Source: Hoeflea_A sp965228435
GTDB lineage: Bacteria; Pseudomonadota; Alphaproteobacteria; Rhizobiales; Rhizobiaceae
NCBI GenBank assembly: GCA_965228435.1
Contig: OZ245818.1
Span: 3,100,001 to 3,164,000, forward strand
Direction: 5' to 3'
Length of the DNA stretch: 64,000 nt
Shown here: in pieces, positions 1 through 8,499 of the stretch
Layout of the letters: each line of letters begins with the position of its first letter
Position numbering within the stretch: the first letter of the stretch is position 1
Program-made: the position numbers and the translations under genes
The notes under the pieces: model-generated
What the model was told of the DNA's origin: nothing
The model's database searches: none
What the model saw: only the letters and a program-made list of their open reading frames with translations

Positions 1-231
1 CTGGCACTGTCGACGAGCGGCAATTCCAAGAACGTGGTGGCGGCTGCCGACAAGGCGCATGCCATGGGACTGAAGGTGATCGGCATGACCGGACGCACCG
101 GCGGGGTGCTGGCGCCCTTCTGCGATGTGCTGTTCAACGTGCCGGCCGATGACACGCCGTTGATCCAGCAGGGGCACGAATGCCTCTATCATTACCTCTG
201 CGAAATGGTGGAGGAACGGCTTGCCGGCTAG
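1..231 (+). CDS. gmhA: Phosphoheptose isomerase (SIS domain), 3' end only
   Basis: The reading frame is open from the first base, so the N-terminus lies outside the window; 76 residues remain. The visible part is the C-terminal half of a SIS (sugar isomerase) fold: an STSGNSKN phosphosugar-binding loop, a GMTGRTGG loop and a late QQGHE histidine, as in GmhA enzymes, which convert sedoheptulose 7-phosphate to D-glycero-D-manno-heptose 7-phosphate for LPS core synthesis in the cytoplasm. The next gene encodes a GmhB-like phosphatase, which supports a heptose role over a DnaA-associated DiaA paralogue. The stop codon overlaps the left arm of an inverted-repeat element. GmhA versus another SIS isomerase cannot be settled from the fragment. 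Confidence 0.8.
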   Translation: MALSTSGNSKNVVAAADKAHAMGLKVIGMTGRTGGVLAPFCDVLFNVPADDTPLIQQGHECLYHYLCEMVEERLAG

Positions 232-499
232 CCCGCATTTCTCCCACTCTCTGTGGTCTGCGCCGGCTCAAGCGCGCGACAAAGTAGAAGAAGTGCGCAA
301 AGCGTACCGGGCGTACGGTCAAGCGCTTCGACGCACGCTGTCGCGCGCTTCAGCCGGCCCGAAGGGTTGCCTTTCGGCGGACATCTACGGTCCCATGCGC
401 CTCAACCGTATGGCCCGATACGCTTTTCGTCGCCTGGAACCGTATCTGCCTCGCCGAAAGGCAACGCAGACGACAGAGAGTGTGAGAAATGCGGGCTAG
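228..499. repeat. Long inverted-repeat (MITE-like) element between gmhA and gmhB-like genes
   Basis: Arms of 35 bp at 228-262 and 465-499 are inverted copies with two mismatches; both ends finish in CTAG. An internal perfect 14-bp inverted pair lies at 366-379 and 452-465, so the whole unit can fold as a cruciform or long hairpin. It fills the entire space between the two heptose genes. The left arm overlaps the gmhA stop codon and the right arm contains the ATG at 489 used by the next gene. No transposase reading frame is present inside. Non-autonomous palindromic elements of this size are common in alphaproteobacteria; whether it is multicopy cannot be seen here. Confidence 0.75.
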
Positions 500-1106
500 G
501 TTTGACGGTCTGGAGGAGGCCGGGCTCTGGGTCCGGCACAACGGTCCCGAGGGCGCGTTCGCCGGCCGGCCGGCCCTGTTTCTCGACCGCGATGGCGTGA
601 TCAACGAGGACACCGGATATCCGCGATCGCCGGATGAAATTGTTCTGATCGAGCGGATTGTGCCGCTGATTTGCGAGGCCAACCGGCAGGACATGCCGGT
701 GATCGTCGTGTCCAACCAATCGGGCGTCGGCCGCGGCTATATGGGATGGGACGACTACGTGGCGGTGACAGACCATGTCGAAGCCTTGCTGGCGGCTCGA
801 CAGGCAAAGCTCGACTGCCTGCTCGCCTGCGCCTATCACGGCGATGCCGAGCCGCCCTATGCGATCGACGATCATCCATTGCGCAAGCCCAATCCCGGCA
901 TGCTGTTGCGCGGTGCGGCTCTGACGGGCGCGGATGTCCGAGCATCCGTGATTGTTGGCGACAGGGCAAGCGACATGGAGGCCGGCCGCAGGGCCGGCCT
1001 GGCGGCCGGGTGGCTCGTCGGAACGGAGGCCGAGGCGGCCGCCGGTTCGGACTTCGTCGTCCGGGTTTTGCCCGGTAACCCGGTCGATATTCTGACCCAT
1101 CGCTAG
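489..1106 (+). CDS. HAD-family heptose bisphosphate phosphatase (GmhB/HisB-N type)
   Basis: 205-residue haloacid dehalogenase-type phosphatase. Motif I is FLDRDGVIN (residues about 31-39) with the nucleophile/acid aspartate pair, motif II is SNQSG, motif III lysine is in RKPNP and motif IV is VGDRASDM. This arrangement is that of D-glycero-D-manno-heptose-1,7-bisphosphate phosphatase and the histidinol-phosphatase half of HisB; the preceding gmhA favours heptose metabolism. The zinc-binding loop normal in GmhB (a C-x-H pair followed by C-x-C just before RKP) is incomplete: one Cys and one His are kept but the CxC is replaced by DDH. The ATG and its purine-rich upstream sequence lie inside the right arm of the inverted repeat, so that element appears to supply the translation start. 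Confidence 0.75.
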   Translation: MRARFDGLEEAGLWVRHNGPEGAFAGRPALFLDRDGVINEDTGYPRSPDEIVLIERIVPLICEANRQDMPVIVVSNQSGVGRGYMGWDDYVAVTDHVEALLAARQAKLDCLLACAYHGDAEPPYAIDDHPLRKPNPGMLLRGAALTGADVRASVIVGDRASDMEAGRRAGLAAGWLVGTEAEAAAGSDFVVRVLPGNPVDILTHR

Positions 1107-1169
1107 GGACGCCCGCGCGAAACCGATCAACACTTGAAATGCAGCAACCGGCTGCCGAAAGGATGTCAC

Positions 1170-1871
1170 ATGATCAAGGAACCACCCGCGCTCACCGTGA
1201 AACGCAATCCGCGCCGCCCATCCGAGGCGCAGATCGCGGCCTTCCAGGGAATGCCGACCGGTTTCGTCGTCGATGCCCTGTTCGGCGACGGGGCACTTGC
1301 CTCAGACATCAAGCCAATCGGCGAGGGCCGTGACATAGATTGTGTCGCGGCAGGCCCCGCCCTGACGGCCGAGTGTGGACCGGCGGACATCCTGGCGACC
1401 ATGGCGGCCCTGAATTTCGTCCGGCCCGGCGACATTCTGGTCTCGTCCGTTGGCGGCCATCAGGGCTGCGCCGCGGCCGGCGACCGTGCGATGGGCATGC
1501 TGAAGAACTGCGGCGCTGCCGGTTTTGTGACCGACGGACCGATGCGCGATTATGCCGGCCTTGTCGAGGTCGGATTGCCGGTCTGGTGCACCGGGCTGAA
1601 TCCCGGTTCGCCGTTTACGCTTGGACCCGCCAAGGTCGGTCTGCCGGTGCAACTCGGCGGCCAGCAGGTCGACACCGGCGACATGATCGTCGCCGACCGC
1701 GATGGTGTTGTGGTCGTGCCCTTCGACCGCCTCGAAGAGGTTATCGAACGCCTGGAAACCATCCGGGCTCTCGAAGCAGAGCTCGACGGCAAAGTCGGCG
1801 AGGGCCTGCGCGTGCCGCAGTCCATTCTGGATCTGTTGGAGAGCGACGCGACGGTTTTCGTTGACGAGTGA
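1170..1871 (+). CDS. RraA-like / HMG-aldolase family protein
   Basis: About 233 residues of the RraA-like fold (old name dimethylmenaquinone methyltransferase-like). The family includes 4-hydroxy-4-methyl-2-oxoglutarate aldolase/oxaloacetate decarboxylase and the RNase E inhibitor RraA. The segment TDGPMRDYAG carries the Arg-Asp pair used by the aldolases for substrate and divalent metal, and SSVGGHQGCA carries the Gly-rich loop, so enzymatic activity is more likely than RNase regulation. The start at 1170 is chosen over an in-frame ATG at 1134 because AAAGGA lies about 8 bases upstream. It is 85 bases before the YbdK gene, on the same strand, and could be co-transcribed; its substrate is unknown. 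Confidence 0.75.
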   Translation: MIKEPPALTVKRNPRRPSEAQIAAFQGMPTGFVVDALFGDGALASDIKPIGEGRDIDCVAAGPALTAECGPADILATMAALNFVRPGDILVSSVGGHQGCAAAGDRAMGMLKNCGAAGFVTDGPMRDYAGLVEVGLPVWCTGLNPGSPFTLGPAKVGLPVQLGGQQVDTGDMIVADRDGVVVVPFDRLEEVIERLETIRALEAELDGKVGEGLRVPQSILDLLESDATVFVDE

Positions 1872-1956
1872 TCCACCTCAGTCAGCTTGATCGTGCCGTC
1901 CAGCACTTGACGCGCAAATTTCGGCGGACCACGCTTGGGGAAACCGGGAGGGCATC

Positions 1957-3105
1957 ATGGGTGGAAATGACCAGTCGCTGACGATCGGGATCGAAGAGGA
2001 ATATCTGCTGGTGGACGCGGAGACCCGGGCGCTGGCCGCCCGGCCGCCATCTGAATTCATGGCGAGCTGCAAGAAAATCCTCGGCGAGCGGGTGATGCAC
2101 GAATTTCTGCAGAGCCAGGTGGAGATCGGAACCGGTGTCTGTCGCACGGTCGCCGATGCTCGGGAGGAACTGCTGGAGCTGCGGCAGACGATTGCCGAAA
2201 CCGCCGAGCGGTTCGACATGCGCATGATCGCGGCCTCCACCCATCCCTGGGCGCATTGGCGCGAGCAGGAACCCGTCGACATGGAGCGTTACCGCATTCT
2301 CGGGGCGGAAAACCGAACGCTGGCCCGGCGCATGGCGATCTGCGGCATGCATGTGCATGCCGGCATCGAGGACGAAAACCTGCGGGTCGATCTGATGAAC
2401 CAGGTCAGCTATTTCATGCCGCATTTGCTGGCGCTCAGCGCGTCCTCGCCCTTCTGGGAGGGACACGACACGGGACTGAAGGCGTTTCGGCCTATCATCA
2501 CCGGTGACCTGCCGCGCTCCGGATTTCCCGAAGTGTTCGAGAACTGGAACGACTGGACCGACCTGCTGGACGATCTGGCGGCGACCGGCCTGGTGACCGA
2601 CCCGTCGAAGATCTGGTGGGACATACGGCCGTCATCCCGTCACCCGACTTTGGAACTGCGGATTTGCGATGTCTGCACCTGGCTTGAAGACGGATTGACG
2701 ATGGCGGCGCTTTACCAGTGCGTCCTCGCCTATCTGTGCCAGCTTCGGGAGAACAACGAGCAGCGCCGCTTCTATCGGCGCATCTTGCTGGCGGAGAACA
2801 AGTGGCGGGCCCAGCGTTACGGCGTCGAAGCCGAAATGGCGGATTTCGGCAAGCGCATCCTGGTACCGTTTGCCGAACTCATCGACGAGTTGGTCGAGAT
2901 CCTGCGGCCTTTCGCGGAAAAGCTGGAATGTGTTGCCGAGATCGAGCACGCGAAGACCATCGCGCGGCGCGGCAGCAGCGCCGATCACCAGCTTCGGATT
3001 TACCAGGAGGCGCTTGCCGGCAATGCGACCGACCATGAGGCGCAGGTCGCGGTGGTCGACTGGCTGGTGGAGCAATCGGTGCGCACCGGCGTTCCGGATG
3101 CATAA
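1957..3105 (+). CDS. YbdK-type carboxylate-amine ligase (GCS2 family)
   Basis: 382 residues, the usual length for YbdK-type members of the glutamate-cysteine ligase 2 family, which form gamma-glutamyl or other carboxylate-amine bonds with ATP. The N-terminal GIEEEYLLVD holds the metal and nucleotide acidic residues; the central CGMHVHAGIED and the later WWDIRPSSRHPTLELRICD are hallmarks of the fold. Its acceptor substrate is not predictable: YbdK proteins have only weak gamma-glutamylcysteine activity and many sit in biosynthetic clusters. Here it opens a same-strand run followed by two esterases and two ATP-grasp ligases, suggesting it makes the first or last amide bond of a small metabolite. 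GGGAGGGC upstream of ATG 1957 serves as ribosome site. Confidence 0.85.
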   Translation: MGGNDQSLTIGIEEEYLLVDAETRALAARPPSEFMASCKKILGERVMHEFLQSQVEIGTGVCRTVADAREELLELRQTIAETAERFDMRMIAASTHPWAHWREQEPVDMERYRILGAENRTLARRMAICGMHVHAGIEDENLRVDLMNQVSYFMPHLLALSASSPFWEGHDTGLKAFRPIITGDLPRSGFPEVFENWNDWTDLLDDLAATGLVTDPSKIWWDIRPSSRHPTLELRICDVCTWLEDGLTMAALYQCVLAYLCQLRENNEQRRFYRRILLAENKWRAQRYGVEAEMADFGKRILVPFAELIDELVEILRPFAEKLECVAEIEHAKTIARRGSSADHQLRIYQEALAGNATDHEAQVAVVDWLVEQSVRTGVPDA

Positions 3106-3206
3106 GGCGTGGCCGGCCGTCGCATTGCAATCGGTCGGTCGACGCCATAGATAGGACCTTCGCAAGGATCGAACGGCCACCGGCCGAGAAACACCGATCC
3201 TGATCC

Positions 3207-4406
3207 ATGTCCACGATCAGACCGATGACCCTGCAGAGCACCCCTTTTGACGCCCCTGGCGCCGCCTTCGATCCGATGGCGCGGCATCCGCTGCTGCAAG
3301 CGTTTCTGGACACCGGACGTACGGACGTCGGGTCGATCGATGCCTTTGTCTCCGCCGTCAAGGCGCCCCTGGTGGAACCGGGGGCGGTGACCTTCCTCTG
3401 GCATGGCGGGGTCGACCGGGTGGACCTGTTGCGCTGGATCCATGGCGGTGTCGACCGTGATCCGTTTGTGCAACTGCCGGATCTGCCATTGTGGACGTTG
3501 CGGCTGGCGGTCGAGGATGGCGGTCGCTTCGAATACAAGCTCGGGGTAACCCGGCATCAGCAGGAAAGCTGGATTCTCGATCCGTTCAACCCGGACCGCG
3601 CCGGCGATCCGTTTGGCGAGAATTCGGTCTGTCGGACCTATGGCTATACCCGACCGGCCTGGAGCCTGCCGCAGGGCGCACCAGTCGGAACGATCGAAAC
3701 CATTGATGTTCCAAGTGCCACTTTCGGTGAGACACGCCGGGAAAAGATCTATCTGCCGGCCGGTTATGACCCGCAGGTGAGCTATCCGCTGGTCGTCATT
3801 CACGACGGTGACGATTTCATGAGCTATGCGGACCTGACCGTATCGCTCGACAACCTGATTGTCGCAGGCGACATACCGCCCATCATTGCCGTGCTGATCC
3901 AGACCGGCGACCGCATGGGTGAGTATCCGCGCGGGCGGCGCCATGCGCGCTATCTTGTGGATGAATTGCTGCCCGTGGTGGAAGTCGGCCATGCCGTATC
4001 AGACGATGCCAGGGAACGGGTCCTGCTGGGCGCAAGCCTCGGTGCAGTCGCCTCGCTGGCAACGGCGTTCCGCTATCCGGGCGTCTTCGGCGGCTTGGTG
4101 CTCAAATCGGGATCGTTCATTCTCGATCCGGCGATCCTGGCCGGCCGAGAGAACCCGGTGTTCCACCGGATCGCCCGCCTGGTTAGGGCCTTCCAGCGGG
4201 CACCTGGCCTGCGGGAAACCCGGGCCTTCGTTTCCACCGGCGAACTGGAAGGGCTTGCGGAAGAGAACCGCGCGCTGGCGGAACACTTGCGCGAGAGCGG
4301 CGTAGATGTTCTGTTTCAAAGTTCGTGGGATGGCCACCACTGGCACAACTGGCGTGACCAGTTGCGCGACGGGTTGATGTGGGTGCTGCGCCGGGACAAA
4401 GCCTGA
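3207..4406 (+). CDS. Enterochelin esterase-like alpha/beta hydrolase
   Basis: 399 residues. The N-terminal ~150 residues resemble the E-set/CBM48-like domain of Fes-type esterases (VTFLWHGGVD, FEYKLGV). The C-terminal half is an esterase D/Fes-like alpha/beta hydrolase with nucleophile elbow GASLGA around residue 273 and a probable catalytic His in the HHWHNWRDQL segment. Fes and IroD cleave catecholate siderophore esters, but no siderophore genes are near; instead it lies between a YbdK ligase and an ATP-grasp enzyme. It may release, transfer or trim an acyl or peptidyl product of that pathway. No signal peptide is seen, so it acts in the cytoplasm. A gap of 101 bases separates it from ybdK. 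Confidence 0.75.
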   Translation: MSTIRPMTLQSTPFDAPGAAFDPMARHPLLQAFLDTGRTDVGSIDAFVSAVKAPLVEPGAVTFLWHGGVDRVDLLRWIHGGVDRDPFVQLPDLPLWTLRLAVEDGGRFEYKLGVTRHQQESWILDPFNPDRAGDPFGENSVCRTYGYTRPAWSLPQGAPVGTIETIDVPSATFGETRREKIYLPAGYDPQVSYPLVVIHDGDDFMSYADLTVSLDNLIVAGDIPPIIAVLIQTGDRMGEYPRGRRHARYLVDELLPVVEVGHAVSDDARERVLLGASLGAVASLATAFRYPGVFGGLVLKSGSFILDPAILAGRENPVFHRIARLVRAFQRAPGLRETRAFVSTGELEGLAEENRALAEHLRESGVDVLFQSSWDGHHWHNWRDQLRDGLMWVLRRDKA

Positions 4407-4449
4407 CCCTGTCCCGGGGACACCCGGGACGCGCTAGGGAGGGCGAACA

Positions 4450-5709
4450 ATGGCTGACCGTACCGTCAATATCGGGTTGTCGCTCGGAGCCGACATATGT
4501 TGGCCGATCTGTTACGAAACCCTGTTTGAAAATCTCAAGCTCGACGGCTTGTCGATTGACGGCAACACGCTGTCCTTTGCCTGCGACCGGGTGACGATCG
4601 AACCCTTCAGCCTGTACCAGCCGGTCAAATACGACCTGGTCATCGACCGCCTGACCCACTGGTATTCGACCAGCCGGGAATGGATCAAGAAGGCGATCCT
4701 GGTCGATGACCTCTATGTCTACAACAATCCCTGGTCGCTGCAGTCGAACGAAAAGCACACGAGCTATGCCGCCATGACGCGGCTCGGCCTGCCGGTGCCG
4801 GAAACCTGGATGCTGCCGCCGAAGGCCTACGATCCGGCCGACGATCTTGAACCGACGCTGAAAAAGTATGCCCGCATGTTCGACCTTGACGCGATTGGCG
4901 AAGAGATCGGCTATCCGTTCTTCATGAAGCCCTATCACGGCGGGGGCTGGAAAGGCGTAACCAAGATCAACAATGCCGCAGATCTGCACCGCGCGTATGA
5001 TGCCAGCGGTACCGAGGTGATGAACCTGCAGGCGGCGATCCTGCCGCATGACTGGTTCGTTCGCTGCGTGGGGCTTGGACCGCAGATCCGCAAGGTCAAT
5101 TACGATCCCGGCGCACCACTGCACGATCGCTATCGCATGGACATCGATTTCCTCGACGCCGAGGACCAGTCGGTGCTGGAAGACATGACGATGACGATCA
5201 ATGCGTTCTTCGGCTGGGACTTCAATTCCTGCGAGGCGCTGCGCCGCGACGGCATCTGGCATCCGATCGATTTCGCCAATGCCTGTCCGGACAGCCAAGT
5301 GACCTCGCTGCATTATCATTTTCCCTGGCTGCTGAAGGCCAACCTGCGCTGGTCGATATTCTGTGCGGCGACAGACCGGCCGATGCGCAAGAACATGGAC
5401 TGGGCGCCGTTCTACGCCATCGCCGACAAGGACCTGCCGCCGCGCGAGCGGCTGCGCGAATACGCCAGGATCGCCCACCAGCGGTTCGAGACCGAGCGGT
5501 TTCGCGACTTCTGCCGAAACGAGCTCGGCCATCTCGACGAGGTGGCCTACGAGTTCTTCGGGTCGGCTGTCATGCGCGATGCTATCCGCCAGAAGGTGGA
5601 GGCACTGTTTCCGCCGCACGAGATCGACGAGTTCCTCGACCTGTTCTGGGGCCGCGTGCAGCTGTGGCGCGAGCAGGAGGGACAGCACGGTGACAAAGAC
5701 GGTTTCTAG
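4450..5709 (+). CDS. ATP-grasp family ligase (first of two)
   Basis: 419 residues with the layout of ATP-grasp carboxylate-amine ligases. A variable N-terminal domain is followed by a nucleotide-binding lid (YPFFMKPYHGGGWKGVTKI, residues about 156-174, with Lys and a Gly-rich loop). Metal-binding acidic and Asn residues lie near GWDFNSCEALRRDG and PIDFANACPD. The conserved YVYNNPWSLQSNEKH segment resembles the substrate-domain boundary of RimK-like enzymes. The family activates a carboxylate as acyl phosphate and joins it to an amine. It ends with an acidic and charged C-terminal tail and overlaps the next gene by 20 bases, a sign of tight translational coupling. I do not recognise a characterised orthologue. 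Confidence 0.75.
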   Translation: MADRTVNIGLSLGADICWPICYETLFENLKLDGLSIDGNTLSFACDRVTIEPFSLYQPVKYDLVIDRLTHWYSTSREWIKKAILVDDLYVYNNPWSLQSNEKHTSYAAMTRLGLPVPETWMLPPKAYDPADDLEPTLKKYARMFDLDAIGEEIGYPFFMKPYHGGGWKGVTKINNAADLHRAYDASGTEVMNLQAAILPHDWFVRCVGLGPQIRKVNYDPGAPLHDRYRMDIDFLDAEDQSVLEDMTMTINAFFGWDFNSCEALRRDGIWHPIDFANACPDSQVTSLHYHFPWLLKANLRWSIFCAATDRPMRKNMDWAPFYAIADKDLPPRERLREYARIAHQRFETERFRDFCRNELGHLDEVAYEFFGSAVMRDAIRQKVEALFPPHEIDEFLDLFWGRVQLWREQEGQHGDKDGF

Positions 5710-6430
5710 GTGGCATTCGGAGCGGCTCGGCCGGGAGATCAGCCTGGTGCGCTGGGGGCATTGGGGGCAGCCGGTGCTGCTGTTTCCGACGGCCGGCGGC
5801 GATGCGGAAGAAGCTGAACGCATGCACCTGATCGGTGCCGTCTGGCCGATGATCGAGGCGGGCCGCATCAAGGTCTATTGCTGCGATAGCGTTGCCGGCC
5901 GGGCGCTTGCCAACAAGGAGGGTTCCGTCGAACATCGCTGCTGGCTGCTCAACCAGTTTCACGATTATGTCGCCAACGAGGCGGTGCCGGCGATCCGCAC
6001 GGACTGCGCCAACGACGAGATCGAAGTGGTGGCCGCCGGCGCCTCGATCGGCGCTTTCAATGCTGCCGCGGTCACCTGCCGCTATCCCTGGCTGTTCAAG
6101 ACAGCCATCGCGATGAGCGGCACCTTCGACCTGGAGCGGCTCCTCGGCTTCCAGGGAAACAGCAACTATTTCTTTTCTTCGCCGCTGGCCTTTCTGCCCG
6201 GCCTCGACGGACCGCTTCTCGACCAGCTTCGGCAGCGGTTTCTGCTTTTGCCGTTCGGCCAGGGGCGTTGGGAAAACCCGGATGAATCCTGGCGACTGGC
6301 GGATCTTCTGGGGTCGAAAGGCGTGCCGAACCGGGTCGACCCCTGGGGTCCGCAATACGACCATGACTGGCCGACCTGGCGCGAGATGTTGCCGAAATAT
6401 CTGGACGAGTTGACGGGAGGCGCGCAATGA
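5690..6430 (+). CDS. Second esterase-like alpha/beta hydrolase
   Basis: 246 residues from the GTG at 5690, chosen because CAGGAGGGA sits 7 bases before it; upstream extension in this frame only shadows the ATP-grasp gene. It is a compact esterase-D-like alpha/beta hydrolase: RWGHWGQPVLLFPTAGGDAE gives the oxyanion side, AAGASIGAFNA is the nucleophile elbow (GxSxG) and the C-terminal YDHDWPTWREML offers the catalytic His. It lacks the N-terminal E-set domain of the hydrolase at 3207-4406, so the two are not simple duplicates. It overlaps both neighbours (20 bases upstream, 4 bases ATGA downstream), placing it firmly inside the ATP-grasp operon. Confidence 0.75.
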   Translation: MTKTVSRWHSERLGREISLVRWGHWGQPVLLFPTAGGDAEEAERMHLIGAVWPMIEAGRIKVYCCDSVAGRALANKEGSVEHRCWLLNQFHDYVANEAVPAIRTDCANDEIEVVAAGASIGAFNAAAVTCRYPWLFKTAIAMSGTFDLERLLGFQGNSNYFFSSPLAFLPGLDGPLLDQLRQRFLLLPFGQGRWENPDESWRLADLLGSKGVPNRVDPWGPQYDHDWPTWREMLPKYLDELTGGAQ

Positions 6431-7647
6431 ACGTCCTCTTCGTGGAACCGGCCTTTCCGGCCAACCAGCGTCAGTTCGCCCGGGCGCTCGCCTCGATCGG
6501 CGCCAATGTCTATGGTATCGGCGAGCGGCCCTATGACTGGCTGGATGATGAAACCAAAGGCTGGCTGCGCGGCTATCAGCAAATCGAGTCGGTGACCAAT
6601 GAAGGCGCGCTGGAATGGGCGGTGCGCGAGGCGCAGAAGAAATTCTGGGTCGACCGGCTCGAAGCGACGGTGGAAGCCCACATTCTGCCGGTGGCGCATG
6701 TACGCGAGCGCACCGGGATCCCGGGCGTGTCGTCGCGTACCGCCTATCTTTGCCGCGACAAGGTGGCGATGAAGGAAGTGCTGCGCGAAGCCGGCGTGCC
6801 GACAGCGGCATCTGGCGCCGTCTCCAGCCTGGCCGAAGCGCAGGACTTCACGCGGGCGGTCGGCTATCCGGTGATCCTGAAGCCACGTGATGCGGCGGGG
6901 GCCGCCGGAACCTTTCACGCCGACACTGATGATAAACTGGTGAGCGCAGCGCAGGCCAGCGGTGTCGCCGACGGCGCCTCGGCTGCAATCGAGGAGTTCG
7001 TCGAGGGACATGAGGGTATCCACGATACGCTGACCGTCAGCAGTGAGGTCCGGCACGAATTCATCAGCCACTATTATCCCAACGTGCTGGAGGCGATGCG
7101 CACTCGCTGGATTTCGCCTCAGATCGTCTCCACCAACCGGGTCGACGCGCCCACCTATGGCGAGGTGCGCGAGATGGGAAGGCGTGTGATCAGGGCGCTC
7201 GGGATCACCACCGCGGCGACCCATATGGAGTGGTTTTTCGGACCGAAAGGGCTGAAGTTCTCAGAAATCGGCTGCCGGCCACCGGGCGTCGGCCAGTGGG
7301 ACAGTTATTGCGCGGGCAACGAGTTCGACCTCTATCGCGAGTGGGCGCTCGCGGTCTGCCATGGGCGGGTCGAGGCAACGCCGTCGCGGCGCTACGCCTG
7401 CGGTATTGTCGCGCTACGCCCTGACAAGGACGGTCGCATCTCTGGTTATGACGGCACGGAAGCTTTCTTTGCCCAGTACGGCGATCGTGTTGTGGATCAG
7501 TATTTTCCCGAGCAGGGGACGCCGACGCAGGGCGTCGAGGCGGGTTTCATGGCCAATGCCTGGCTGCGGATCCGGCACGAGGATTACGACGCGCTCCGCG
7601 GCATTCTCAACGAGGCGGGTGAAAGAATTCAGGTGCGGGCGGAGTAA
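6427..7647 (+). CDS. ATP-grasp family ligase (second, carbamoyl-phosphate-synthase-like)
   Basis: 406 residues of the ATP-grasp superfamily, closer in look to the carbamoyl-phosphate synthase/biotin carboxylase-like and peptide-ligase branch than the gene at 4450. An N-terminal pre-ATP-grasp domain starts MNVLFVEPAFPANQRQFARA; then come SSRTAYLCRDKVAMKEVLREAGVPTA (typical substrate-domain entry), YPVILKPRDAAGAAGT (nucleotide lid with Lys and glycines) and the metal site FSEIGCRPPG. The start overlaps the upstream esterase stop in an ATGA arrangement. It is the last gene of the run: the next gene is on the opposite strand 25 bases away. With the YbdK protein this makes three distinct amide-forming enzymes in one operon. 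Confidence 0.78.
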   Translation: MNVLFVEPAFPANQRQFARALASIGANVYGIGERPYDWLDDETKGWLRGYQQIESVTNEGALEWAVREAQKKFWVDRLEATVEAHILPVAHVRERTGIPGVSSRTAYLCRDKVAMKEVLREAGVPTAASGAVSSLAEAQDFTRAVGYPVILKPRDAAGAAGTFHADTDDKLVSAAQASGVADGASAAIEEFVEGHEGIHDTLTVSSEVRHEFISHYYPNVLEAMRTRWISPQIVSTNRVDAPTYGEVREMGRRVIRALGITTAATHMEWFFGPKGLKFSEIGCRPPGVGQWDSYCAGNEFDLYREWALAVCHGRVEATPSRRYACGIVALRPDKDGRISGYDGTEAFFAQYGDRVVDQYFPEQGTPTQGVEAGFMANAWLRIRHEDYDALRGILNEAGERIQVRAE

Positions 7648-7671
7648 TCGCCTCACAATAGAAAGCGCAGC

Positions 7672-8499
7672 CTAAGGTTTTGGTGTGCGTGCTGATACCG
7701 AAACGAATTCGCCGGGAATGTGGTAGCTCCCATCCGGGTTTCGATGGACTGCAACGGACTCCAGGAACTCTTCGCATACCTCGCTCCAGGTAACGTCGTC
7801 GAACCGCTTGACGGCAAGGGCGACGGGGCCTCCCCGCAGAACTGCATCGAGCAAAACGGCTTCGTCCTCGAAGTGCAATATTTCTGATTGGCGACGCTCA
7901 ACAATCTGGGTCAATCCCGCCTGTTCAAACAGCTTTGCAAGGGCGCCGGGCGCGCCGGTGGCAAAGAACATCGGACAGACTTCCGACGCAACCCGCGCAT
8001 CCACGATGGGAAAGACATCGGCCCAACCACAGTTACGGCGTTCACCCCAAACCGTGGCAGCGACGGTCCCGCCGGGTGAGACGACGCGCGCCATTTCATC
8101 GATGGCCTTGTCAGGATTGGGTGTGTACATCAGCCCGAGCGCACAGATTGATGAGTCAAATGCACTGTTGGGTTGATCCAACGTTTCTGCGGGCATTCGC
8201 AGGGCGATAACATTGTCAATTGAGGCCGCCTGCGTCCGCATCAAAAGATCATCGATCATCCCTTGTGACAGGTCGGTTGCGATCACTTGGCCATGCGGCC
8301 CAACGGCTTTGGACAGACGCAGTGTTACCAATCCGCTGCCACAGGCGGTCTCGATCACCGTTTGGCCCGGTGTGATATTTGCCATTTCGAGCAGCGTGTC
8401 GTGCGCAGGCATGAGTTGTTGCTCCCAGCCAGAATGATAATGGCTTGCCGCTGCGTCCCATCCATAGCGTTGCACCCTGATTTGCAGTCGCGGATCCAT
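7672..8499 (-). CDS. SAM-dependent class I methyltransferase
   Basis: About 275 residues. The SAM-binding motif is VIETACGSGLVTLRLSKAVG, followed by VIATDLSQGMI and the post-motif GLMYTPNPDKAIDEMARVVSPGG, as in UbiE/Methyltransf_11 enzymes; the substrate is unknown. The start at 8499 forms an ATGA overlap with the stop of the upstream OsmC-like gene, better than an in-frame ATG 27 bases further up. So it is translationally coupled to that gene, and both run divergently from an HxlR regulator. Base composition looks lower in GC than the ATP-grasp operon next door, consistent with an accessory block. Confidence 0.75.
   Translation of the reverse strand: MDPRLQIRVQRYGWDAAASHYHSGWEQQLMPAHDTLLEMANITPGQTVIETACGSGLVTLRLSKAVGPHGQVIATDLSQGMIDDLLMRTQAASIDNVIALRMPAETLDQPNSAFDSSICALGLMYTPNPDKAIDEMARVVSPGGTVAATVWGERRNCGWADVFPIVDARVASEVCPMFFATGAPGALAKLFEQAGLTQIVERRQSEILHFEDEAVLLDAVLRGGPVALAVKRFDDVTWSEVCEEFLESVAVHRNPDGSYHIPGEFVSVSARTPKP

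Noticed and set aside
402..1169. A 255-codon minus frame over the GmhB-like gene
   Set aside because: Antisense to HAD motifs and includes the inverted-repeat arm; no family recognised.
3207..4406. Siderophore (enterobactin) esterase
   Set aside because: Fold is Fes-like, yet no siderophore synthesis or uptake gene is nearby and the gene is embedded in a ligase operon.
4183..5871. A 562-codon frame on the minus strand opposite the ATP-grasp and esterase genes
   Set aside because: It is antisense to genes with clear motifs and shows no protein family; high GC makes long antisense frames common here.
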